From: Azorinus chamasolen
Taxonomy: Eukaryota; Mollusca; Bivalvia; Cardiida; Solecurtidae
Assembly: GCA_963576725.1 (NCBI GenBank)
Contig: OY755242.1
Span: 22,503,315-22,567,314, forward strand
DNA: 64,000 nt
Direction: 5' to 3'
Shown: piece by piece, positions 10,901 to 22,900 of the stretch
How positions within the stretch are numbered: position 1 is the stretch's first letter
Layout of the letters: the number at the start of each line of letters is the position of its first letter
Position numbers and translations under genes: made by a program
Notes under the pieces: model-generated
Told to the model about the DNA's origin: nothing
Databases searched by the model: none
The model's input: only the letters and a program-made list of their open reading frames with translations

Positions 10901-13900
10901 TTCCCCAATTCAGAAGTCCGTATATGGAATATACAAAAATAGTTCTAATTTTCTGAGAGTCGTATTCATCCAAGCAGATGGTGTTACTCAGTGAAATCTG
11001 TATACTTTCGTCGTCCTTGTTTGTATGGTTGAAAGTATCTAGTGTGCTGCTTGGCTCGTCTGGGTCCTGGATTGGTGATAGTAGGGTTGGAACTTTGGTC
11101 ATCTCACGTAGAAATTGGTCCGTGTTGTTGGGATTGTACGTGGATCTGGGTCCGTTTTTTGCTGGTACCGTGCGGAAATTGGGTTGGCACTCAAATGGGG
11201 GTGTCCAGGTTGTTAGTTTCTCGATTTTTGGCGGCTGTACGATGGCTTTCTCGAATACTGTGATGTCAAGATTATGTATGGATTTACCATGTCTCTTTAA
11301 AGTGTCTCTTCTGGCGTATAGTCTACTGCAATGTGGGCATATGAATTTAGTTCGGTTGTTGTTATGGGTTTTCAGGTGGCGGGCGAAGTTTGTCGTAGAT
11401 CCTCTGATGAACATGTGGCATTTCAAACACTGATTTAGATTTTTACTGATCCGTTGGTATGTGTTCTCGTTGGGTTGTTTTTTCGCCATGTCCTCTTCTT
11501 ACTGTATCAGATTCAAACCGTGTGGGTGTTTTGTTTTGAAAAATTCTATTAGCGCCTCTTCTGTCCTGAGTCTAAAGTTTGTGTCTCTAGGCGTCGAGGT
11601 AAGCAACGTTACGTCGACGTCTCATGCGTTGTGTCCGTTGCTTGTGAAATTGCGCGAAACGGGTTTGTATTCGTTGGATGTTCTGATGTCGTTTAAATGT
11701 CCGTACAATCTCTCCCTGAATGTGTTACGAGTCTGTCCAATGTATTGGATGTTGCATTTTTTGCAACCTATTAGATATACTACGCTGACAGTGGTGCACG
11801 TGTAATTCCCTTGGATTTGGAAAGTCTTTCCGGTGGTGTGGCTTTTGACGGAGGTTTTTTCTGAGATGTGGCTACAGGCTATGCATGGTTTGTTGCATGG
11901 GTGGCTTCCTTTCTTACTTTGTTTGTCCTGTAAGGATGATCTTACGAGTAGCTCTTTCAGGAAACTTTGTCAGAATGATTGTCCTGATAAAATCTTGGAC
12001 AAGTTTGAAAGTGGGTCACGTGGAGTCAAAGAGTAGAAAAACCTTGGGAACACTCTAGTGGTCACATTTTTTGGTCAAATCTTCATGAAACTTAGAATGA
12101 TTGCCTTGATAGAATCTTTAACGAGTTTGGAAATGGGGTCAAATAGTAGGAAAACCTTGTCACGAATCTAGGGGTCACATTTTTTGTCCAATCTTCATGA
12201 AACTTAGGAAAATTGTCTTGATAAAATCTCGAATGCGTTTGAAATTGGGTCACATGGAATAAAAAACTAGGTCAAATGGTAGGAAAACCTTGTGAACACG
12301 CAAGAGGTCACATATTTAGCCCATTCTTCATGAAACTTAGAATGATTGTCCTGATAAAATATTGGAAAAGGTTGAAATGGGTTAAGTGGGGCCAAAAAGT
12401 AGGCCACTAGGTCATATCTTAGATTAATGGTTGTCAGGTGAGTATATGCCTTCTTTTGATGGGGTCATGAAGCATGTGGCAAATGTGGAAATGACTTCTC
12501 CACAACTATACTAAAAGAATTTAGATACGCAACTTTTTAAAACTTGAAATATTATGTACAAATATGTTCTCAATATTTTGCACGACTTTTCCGTGACTGC
12601 ACCGAGCCACACTTTTCTATTTTCCGAAAAAGGTCGTCGAACGGTAACTGATATCACTAATAGCACATGCTTAGTGTAAACTACAGGTCATGTGACTACA
12701 GGTAATTGTAATGAGTACATATTAGGTCACATTACAAAATTCACCAGTAAGACCTAGTTAGTAAATTTTAAAAAAAGAAAAATCTAATTGATTAAAGTTG
12801 GCAATGCCGCGCTTAAAGATCAATGTCAAGAAGCCATTGGGATGCTGATGAACGGAAGTTTGCAGCGTAACGTTGCAAATCATCTTTAAGTGCACAAAAG
12901 CACTATCTCTTGCCTGTTGGATCGTCTGTGTACCACTGGTACAACAAACGACCAGGCTGGCCCCGAGTAATGTCCAGTCATGTCGTGATGATGCTTTTAT
13001 AAGGTTGACACACTTACTGTCACAGGTTCCATACACCCGAAGAAACTGTCAGGAATTTAAGAGGACTTAATAACAATAGACTGTGTGTATGAACTGTGTC
13101 AAACAGGTTCCGTAACGCCGGAATTGGAGCAAGACAACCATATGCAGGTTTGCCATTAACAAGACCTCAACGTCAATGTCCCATGAATTAGCTGCAGCTA
13201 CATCGTCCGGAATTAATTTCCATGCATCGCTGGAGGAGGGTGTTGTCCTCAGCCGAGTCCAGGTTTCTGTTTTTTAGTTCCAATAAGAGGCAGCGCATGT
13301 ATCGCCATAGAGGGGAACGCTAAAGAGCATTGAATGCGCAGAGATACCGTGACACCATCCTTCATCCAGTCGTAACTCCATCTGTTCAACGTCAGGATTG
13401 ATGTTTCAACAAGATAATGCACGTCCACACGTCGCTAGAATTTGTAATGACTATCTACAGACAAACATCAAATGTTCTGCCCTGGTCAGCGTTCAGTCCC
13501 GATCTTTCGCCTATTGAACATCTGTGGGACGTGTTGGACAGATGTCGGGGTTACAGATATGGTGCGTATTTGCATAATACGCAATTAAATTCAGTTGAAA
13601 AGCAATTATTTTGAAATTCATGCTTACTGAAAATCAATTAAAAAAGTGGTTTACGCAAAGGCATTCAAGCAGACGCATATTAGTATGCGATACTCGGACA
13701 TTTCTTAGAAATGAATAACTATTGTTTACTGTGACACCGGACTTGTGTTACTGCAACACCGGTTAGACTGGTTATTCATTTAGTAAATACAGCTTATTTT
13801 ACAGGTCTAGTTACAGATCCCAGTATATTATATAGGATGTTATGCAGCATCCTTTTCATTGGGTTTGTTTCAAATAGTAAACCAGTCAAATTGTCTGCTA

Positions 13901-16900
13901 TATACGTAAACATGGCATCACAAGGATCGAAAAAGAGAACGGAAAAACACATTAATTATATTATGTCTTCCCTTGGTGAACCAGAAATAATTTTTGAAGT
14001 GCATCATTGATGAGCTTGTGAACAAGGTGTGTAACACCTTAAATAAGGTTGTCAGTAGTATAATCTGCAATCTTTTGGCGAAAATCTGTAAGCCACTAGT
14101 AGAGAAAGTGCAACTAAAGTCGGCAAAATTACTGTCAAGGAATATGTTTCAAAGTATCCCTGGCTTAAAACGCATTATTCCTGCACAAAAATAAGGTGTT
14201 GAAAATGTTGGAAAATGAAGGTACATCAAACATTCGGGTGTCGAGTATCAGTTAATGAACTGTTAGAATTACAAACTGAAAAGGGTCTTTAGATCTGTGA
14301 AATATACCAATCTCAGTTGTAGGTATAGGTACAGATATAATATACTGAATCTAAAACTGTTGGGAGTAAAAAAGCAATTCATTTCAAATTGATGGAGTAA
14401 CAATTTTCTTGATACTCAATTAAAACTCTTGATTACCCAATTTCTTGAAATAGTAAGGAGTAAATACCCAATTAATACAAAACCTAATCTGTAACCCTGG
14501 ACGTGTTCGGAGACGTCATCCAGCACCAAAGACACATGGCGAATTGAGACGGCATTGCAGGAGGAGTGGGACAACATCCCAATTCGGCAAATTAATGGAC
14601 TTGTTGACTTTTTCCGCATGGTTTCTCAGCAACTGCTTACTGGAATTCAATGAAAGTTGCCATGATGCTTTGTCATAAAGAGGACATGCACACCCAATTA
14701 TAGTTTTCCAGCTGATTGATTTTCTTACAAAGTTATGCCCCTTTGTTTAAGTTTTAAGTTGGTCTGTCTGTTGACTTTTATTTCGTGGAGTTTCTCAATA
14801 ACCGCTTACTGGAATCCAATGCAACTTGACATGGTGCTTTATTATAAAGAGGACATTTGCATGCAATTATAGTTTTCTAGCTGATTGATTTTCTTACAAA
14901 GTTATGCCCCTTTGTTTAAAAGTTTTGTGTTGGTTTGTCTGTTCACTTTGATTCCGCACGGTGTCTCAGGGACTGCTGACTGGAATCGTACTGAACTTGA
15001 CATGATACTTATATCATGAAGTGGAGATGCCCATCCAATAATAGTTTTACAGTTTAACTATTTTCTTACAGAGTTATGCCCCTTTGAACTTTGGTATGTC
15101 GGTCGGTCTGTTGACTTTTTTCCGCACGGTTTCTCAGTAACTGCTGACTGGAATCCATTGAAAGTTGACATGATGCTTTATCATAAAGAGGATATGCACA
15201 TGCAATTATAGTTTTCCAGCTGATTGATCTTCTTACAAAGTTATGCGCCTTTGTTTAGAAGTTGTGTGTTGGTACGTCTGTCGACTTATTCCACACGGTT
15301 TCTCGGTGACTGCTGACTGGAATCTTACTAAACTTTACATGATACTTATATCATGAAGTGGAGATGCGCATCCAATAATAGTTTTGCAGTTTACGAGGGG
15401 TGAGGCCTGAGGCAGGGAGCAGCAGTTTGACCTCAATATTTTCATTTATTTTTCAACATAGTCACCTTGCAAGCTTACACACTTTGTCCAACAGTGTTGG
15501 AGCATTCGGATACCTTCCCTGTAGAAGGTGGCATCTTGGGCCTCAAGAAATGCTTCAACAGCTTGTTTGACGTCATCATCAGTGCAAAAATGGCGGCCGC
15601 TGAGTTCTTATTTCATCTTGGGGAATAGGTAATAGAGAGTGCTAAATCAGGTGAATATGGTGGATGCTCAACCATTTGGAAACCACATTCCTCAATGGCA
15701 GCGGCAACAGTGGACTTGTGTGCTGGAGCATTGTCCTGATAGAAGAGCACACCTAATGACAGCTTGCCAAGCCTAGTCTCCTTGATTTTTTCACAAAGCT
15801 GCCTCATGAGGTCAGCATAATACCTTCCGGTAATAGTGTGACCTCTCTCAAGATAATCCACTAGCAGCACAACTTTCACATCCCAGAAAACTGTGGCCAT
15901 CACCTTCCCAGCAGATGTTGTCTACTTGGCTTTTTCGGGGGTGGTGATCCTGGGTGTTTCCACTGTGTTGACTGTTGTTTTGTCTCAGGTTCGAAGTGGT
16001 GAACCCATGTTTCATCAGCAGTTGCAGTTTGAGAAATTTCTCCTGATCCCGCTCAAACATGGCAAGGTTTTCCCTGGACATGTTGCACTGAACTCGTTTC
16101 TGGTCGAGACTCAGAAGTTTTGGGACCCATCTGGCAGAAACCGTTGTCATTTGCAAATCATTATGGATAATTTGCATGGACTCGTTCCTGTGATATACCC
16201 AGCTGTGTAATTCGTCGATCTGCCATAATCATATCATGGATTTTATTGATGGTGTCCTTTGAGGTGACAGTTGGTGGCCTGCCAGGACGGGGGTCATCTT
16301 CAACCCTCTCTATCGCGTTTAAATTCAGCGGCCCATTTTTTCACCATGCTTTAACATGGGGCATGCTCCCCTTATGTAGCTACCATGTCCTCATGAATCT
16401 CCTTTGAGGCCAAGGTATTGAATAATTGCGCGATGGCCAACGTTGTCCATTTGCTTAGAAGTACTCATAGTAAGTAGCTTTGAGCTGGCAAACAGCAGAG
16501 AGAAAAAAATCCTTCTGTCTCTGCAGAGTGATTATAACTTCTTTTCTACACGGTATGTTTATAAGTGGTTTGTTTCTACCCCAGGCCACGGATTTATCAA
16601 TCACCCCTCGTATCTTTTCAGTGAAAATCTAGGTCACAAGGTCAAACAGTAGTAAAACCTCACAAGTGAACACTAGTGGTCACATTTTTTTGTCCAATCT
16701 GTATGAAACTTAGTCAGAATGATTGTTTTGATAAAATCTCAGATGAGTTTGACAGTTGGTGATATGGGTTCAAAAACTAGGTCACTAGGTCATATCTTAG
16801 AAAAATCTTGATTACACTACAGCAGCCAAACTTTTAGCACAATCTTCCTCAAAATTGCTCAGAATGTTTGTCTTGGTGTATATCAAGGTTTAGTTTGATC

Positions 16901-19900
16901 ATGGGTGTGGTGGGTTCAAAAAGTAGGTCACTATGTCAAATCTTAGAAAAATCACTCTAGAGGTCACATTTTAAAGGGGATGTCCCTACACTTGACGCGT
17001 TTCATAAACACTTAAAATATTCAAAACTCATTTGTTTATATGCTGAATAGTAGTATATCGCAAAAAAACCAATCAAATTGCCGTTCATAATGACAAAACA
17101 TCAATGTGTTTGATATCGCCGATCCCGGTTTTACTCCCCGATGTTTCAGTTTTATTCGGGTTAGGTTTTAGTTTCGTAACTGTTCGCCCTATTCGCGATT
17201 CTCCAACCACTACCGAGAAAGCTATTACGTAAACAATGGAGGGATCGGGTGACCATCGGCAAAAAGCGGAAGAATTTAACGGAAAATGCCGATAATATTG
17301 TGTTGTAGAACAAAAATTATCAGTATTGATGAAATCGGTTTATTTGTATCACAGGGGCATTTTTCGATATAAGTTCAAATTGGGAACCTTCATAATAATG
17401 GTAGAGCATAACAAATACCAAGTTTTAGGATATTATTGAAAATATCCGATCATTGTAGGGACTTCCTCTTTAAGCCCAATCTTCATTGGTCAGAATGATT
17501 GTTTTGATAAAATCACTATTCTAAATCTTTGAAATATTGTTCTCCAAAACCACTACTCATGATCCACTATCAACATTGTTCAAATATTGTCCCTTAGGTC
17601 AATATTGGCCCCATCCTGGGGCTACCCAGATATAATTTTAATTTTCTGGTAATCAGGTGAGCGATTAAGGGCCATCTTGGCCCTCTTGTCTTACAGACTT
17701 ATGTCCCTTTACATTGTACAAAGCTTTTTCTTGTGACAGTCACAATGGGGAGACATTTTGATTTTGGTCGTTGTCCATCCGTCTTTCTGTCCGTCTGTCA
17801 CATGTGTGTCCGCTCCATATCTCTCACAAATATGGAGGGATTTCAAAATGCTGTGGCACAAATGTTCATCTCAACAAGACAATGTGCAGAACATTCAATT
17901 CAGGCACATGGCTCAAAGGTCAAGGTCACAATTCAAGGTCAAATGTTTTTAGCCACAACCTTCGTGTCCGCTCCATATCTCTTAAACCCGTGGGAGGATT
18001 TCCAAATACTGTGGTGCAAATGTTCTCCTTAACAAGCTGATGCGCAGACAGCAGTATTTAGGCACATGGGTCAAAGGTCAAGGTCACAATTCAAGGTCAA
18101 TTATTCACACTTTCTTGTCCGGACAATAACTCCTACATGACTAATGCCATTTGATTGAAATTTCATACATTGACAGAGCATGATATGAAGAAGTGTCATA
18201 TATAAGGGCCATAACTCTGACTTCAATACTTTTGGAGTTACTGCACTTGGTTGCATTGTTTTATCCGATGCTCTACTGATGCTATTGGAATGACATTTCA
18301 TGTACAGAAAGAGCATGATGGAAGGAAGTGTTTTGCACAAGTCTCATAACTCCGGCTTCAATAATATTGTGGAGTTATTGCCTCCCATTTTCTGCAGAGT
18401 TATTGGACTTCGGAATTTTTACATTGAAAACCTTTAATTGGATATTCATTAAATTTTATAGGATTGATTAGCATCATGCCTAGTTGTGCGTATCTTGTTC
18501 CTGTTCCGGTTTGATGACTTTGAAATTTTTACATGGAAAATTTTGTCTGCGGGTTTCCCCTAAAATCTTTTAGCGGGTTTTCATGAAACTTCATAGGATT
18601 GATCAGCACCATGCCTAGTTGTGCATAGTTTATTCCTTTTCCGGTTAGATGATTTTCTGCATAATTATAGGACTTTGGAAAATTTTGTCCATGTTCTGGG
18701 GGAGACATCAGTTTTTTGTGTCTCCTGCCGAGAAGCAGTGCGTCACTTAGGGATCACTTTTCCGTCGTCTGTCTGTCTGTTTGTCCGTCCGTCTGTCTGA
18801 CTCTGCCCGTCACACTTTCCTTTTTTGGCTGTCATTTCGAAACTAATCATTATAGAGCTTTAAAATTTCACACATGGAGTAGGCATGATGAGAGGAAGTG
18901 TCATGCACAAGGGCCACAACTCTAGCATCGGTATTTTTGAGTTCCCCTTTTTCATATTTTTTTGTCTAGACAATAACTCTATCTACTGGTTCAATTGATT
19001 TCAAACTTCATATATTGAATAAGCATGATAAGATAAAGTATGCACAAGGGCCATAACTCTATCATCAATATTTTCGGAGTTATTCCCCTTTTTCATATTT
19101 TCTTGTCCGGACAATAACTCTTTATTTACTGGTTCAATTCATTTGAAATTTCACATATTGAATAAGCATGATGGGCGGAAGTGTCATGCACAAGGGGTAT
19201 AACTCTAGCATCATTATATTTGGAGTTATTCCCCATTTTACAAATACCATTCAGGTTGTCATGTTTATACCATTGTCAACTACACCATGGGTGGGTGGGT
19301 CAGTGGAGGTTTCTTTTAATCCGGTAGGGGAACTCATGTATTGCATAGCAATACAACATTAACTTGTTCCCCTTTGTTCTGATTTTCACACTCCAGTATA
19401 TCAACAGTTTTTGTGTCAGTTCTGAGCAGGTGACACAATTGTTCCTCCGAACACTCTTGTGTATGAAATTAGATTCAGGTATAATGTTTTAGGTTTCAAA
19501 TTGCACCTTGGGTCTTCCTCTACCTGTAGTCAGTTTGTTGAAGCGACGTAAAAACCTATCAAGAAAAAATCCTTAGGTAAATTGTTAAAACAAAAGTCCG
19601 GCTTTAATGTGGTTTCCGCACTTTTTGCTTGTTAGCTCACCTGAGCCAAAGGCTCAGGATGAGTTATTGTGACCGCGATGTGTCCGGTGTCTGTCGTCCG
19701 GTCACATTTTCAAACGACATCTCCTCTGAAGCTGCTGACCCGATTATAACTAAATTTTGTCAGAAGCATCAGTGGCTAGGGGGAACGAAGCGTTAATTCA
19801 CATTATGACCCCCGGACCAAAATCAGCCCCGTCCAAGGGCTGATCAGTTTTTCATGGGAAAATCTTTAAAAATCTTCTTCTCTGAAACTGTAAGGCCTAG

Positions 19901-22900
19901 ACCTTTGATATTTGGTATGTAGCATGATCTTATGGTCCTCTAGAAAGATTGTTCAAATTAAGACCCCCTGGCAAAAAATGGCCCCGCCCAAGGGCTTATC
20001 AGTTTTTCATAGGAAAATCTTTAAAAATCTTCTTCTCTGAAACTGTAAGGCCTAGACCTTTGATATTTGGTATGTAGCATGATCTTATAGTCCTCTACAA
20101 AGACTTTCAAATAATTACCCCCAGACCAAAAATGGCCCGCCCAAGGGCTTATCAGTTTTTCATTGGAAAATCTTTAAAAATCTACTGAAACTGTAAGGCC
20201 TAGACCTTTTATTATTTGGTATTTAACATGATCTAATGGTCCTCTACAAATGTGTAGCTGTGGCTTGTGGTCCTCTGCCAAGAATGTTCAACTTAAGACC
20301 CTGACCACTGGGCGAAACTTGGCCCTGCGTCAGAGCTTTTCATGGGAAAAATATAAAATATTATTTTTCTGAAACCATAAGGCTTAGACCTTTAATTAAT
20401 GGCATACAGCTTTGCCTTGTGGTTCTCTACCAAGGTTGTACAAATGATTTCTTGTGGTCAAAAATGGCCGCGCCCCTGGGGTTATCTCGGGTGAGCACTT
20501 CAGGGCCTCAAGGCCCTCTTGTTTAATGTAAACTGCTGTTAATTCTGTCAGCCTAGCTATATGGTTTACAACAAAAATATTTTGCATATATTTTTCATTT
20601 CAGATGCAAGTTTGGTCAGCTGGGACCAGGTAAAGGACAGTTTAATTCTCCTCATGGGTTCTGTCTTGGAATTGACGAGGATATTGTTGTGGCTGATACA
20701 AACAATCATCGCATTGAAATATTTGAGAAGACCGGGGAGTTCAAATATCAGTTTGGAATTCCAGGTAAGACATTTATTCATCACATACTGTGTAAGGAAT
20801 GTTGTTAGGTCCCAGTGTTTTACACTCGCTTGTCAATGATTTATTTGAAAAACAATTCCAAATGAGAATTTATTAGTTTCAGTCAATAAAAGCTTTTTAT
20901 ATTGTAGGCCGTGAGGAGGGTCAGCTGTGGTATCCACGCAAAGTAGCAGTCATGAGAAGTTCTGGAAAATTTGTTGTCTGTGACCGTGGTAATGAGAGGT
21001 CAAGGATGCAGATCTTCACTAGATTTGGCCATTTTGTGAGGAAGATTGCCATACGATATATAGATATTGTTGCCGGACTTGCCATAACAGTTCAAGGTAT
21101 TATTACGCTACGAACATCAACAAAGTTATTGGAGGGCATAGGGGTTATAAAATAGTCACCATGTAGGTTGATCTGTTGTTGTTTTTCTATCTATGCTATT
21201 TTACAGCAACTACTGATAGTTTTCCACAAAGTTTCATATCCACAGAGTCTATTCTGGACTGGGTGACAGATGGGCCATTGGCCCATCAGCCACAAAATGA
21301 ATGGGCCATTTGGAATTTTTGATGGGCCAACCAGATTTACACCTGAATACCATGGAAGTAGTATGCAGTATGTATTCTGTTTAACCAGTCTGAAAATAAA
21401 ATTAATGCACTTGTCTACATGTTTTGTTGTCATTCAAGTGCCAATCAGTTCTCTCTAGATACTGTCTATGCTGGACGCATGTCTCGTCAACGTGCTTGAA
21501 AGTTTGAACATCCTGTCACAAAAGTGTTTTTAGGATAGTGTTTTTTGACAGATAACACTAAACATCGAATTTTTCTCAACATCGTAATGTAACTAGTTAA
21601 ATTTAGACAGCCAACTTGCCTGAATCCGCGGAGACACGGTTTTCCGAGCTACAAGAAGCGTGATCGCTGGCCCATTCAGTTTGTTGTTAAATTCTCAGAC
21701 TCGGCTAACGCTGAATCCATTGGCTGCTTCGGCACTATCGTGAGGCAATGTAATAAAGTCCTGCCCTCACTTTCAGCCTTTCTTTTGGACATAACTGCTT
21801 CGTTATCGTATAGAAAAGTCCAGATAATCACATTTGTTAACAAAATGTTTTTCACTTTCGTTTTCAACTCGCGCGAGAGACTATGTGGTTTTGATATATA
21901 AATTAACCACTCAAATCGCGTAAAAACCTTCACACCAGATGCTGTATCTGGGCGACGTCACTACCGGAAATAAATTTGCTGTCTCCAAGCAACAAGTAGC
22001 GACTCTTTTTCGCTACCTATTTCGTGACCGTGATACAAAAACAAAACATCCCGATGTTAATTCAGATTAAATTAAATATTTAGGAAGGGGGGGTTTGAGA
22101 TTGTGTGCGCCGGCATGGCCCTAGAATGGAATTCTCTCTGCGCCTGGGAATTTATTCGCCGATATATTCTTTTGCTATTCCGAGTTAATAACGTTTATCA
22201 CTTTTGCGATATTTCAGTTCAGCTAATCGAATAACGACTCGGACTCTTGTCCAACAGCCAATTAAAACACTTATATTGTGCAGTGTTCTTTCAACCTTCC
22301 AATATGGTGGCCGTGTTATGAAATTCCATATCTGTACTAACAATTAATCTGAATGTAAGACAAAAATGAGAAGCACGGGCAGAGATTACGAAAACAAGTG
22401 TGAAAAATAAGTTGTACACAAGATGGCTAGAGAAATGGCTAGTCAAACACATACCGTTAAGCTATGACATACTTTGATACCCTAAATATAGTGAATGGAG
22501 GCCCTAAAATGACCCTGATTTTATGTTTGGAAAGTCTGTATGAACCATGATATAGTCGCTGCTCTGTCAGGGTTTCTTCTCCACTCGTGTCTGCACAATT
22601 TCTGAGCAACCAACTGTAGCAATGAAATGAAACTTCATGGGAACCTTCAGTATTGATGACATGTGCACCTGATCATTCCTGTTTTGGTGAATGATTTTTT
22701 ATGGGCCTTTTGATTATTCTTATATTGGCTAAGTGCCAGATACTGAAGTCCTGGAACGCAGCAACATGAGCAGCATCCACACATTATTGCGTCTGGGCCA
22801 GCTTCGCTGGGCAGGCCATGTCCAGAGAATGCCAGCCTCACGTATCCCAAAACGGCTCTTCGGGGAACTACAAACAGACTCAAGATGTCATGGCGGACAA

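Larger units (their letters stand above)
10575..11960 (-). mobile_element. Penelope-like retroelement, 5'-truncated
   Basis: Direct repeats GAAACTTT (10567-10574, 11961-11968) flank an insert that encodes, on the minus strand, a GIY-YIG endonuclease domain and then a C2H2 ORF. The reverse transcriptase is absent, lost to 5' truncation. The non-coding 3' end holds TGGTCGAAACGTCGATTTG and CTTGAAAAAGACCTAGTG (complement of about 10640-10680), wording typical of Penelope-like element ends. It sits inside a HINE array. Confidence 0.75.
9884..12465 (+). mobile_element. HINE-like tandem array with two later insertions
   Basis: Head TTTTTAGCTCGCCTGAGCC/AAGCTCAGGGTGAGC at 9882-9908. Units of ~110-120 bases follow (GAACACTCTAGAGGTCACA, TCTTCATGAAACTTGG, CAGAATGATTGTCCTGATAA) in several decayed copies. 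The array is interrupted at 10103-10394 and 10575-11960. A degraded 3' end (ttgtcaggtgag) lies near 12434. Confidence 0.55.

Noticed and set aside
10978..11433. 151-codon plus-strand ORF
   Set aside because: Antisense of the C2H2 ORF; the fingers on the other strand explain the open frame.
11461..11805. 114-codon plus-strand ORF
   Set aside because: It is the antisense shadow of the GIY-YIG endonuclease and has no features of its own.
10575..11960. Hammerhead ribozyme in the Penelope-like element
   Set aside because: Such ribozymes occur in this class, but I found no CTGANGA..GAAA core with closing helices in the insert.
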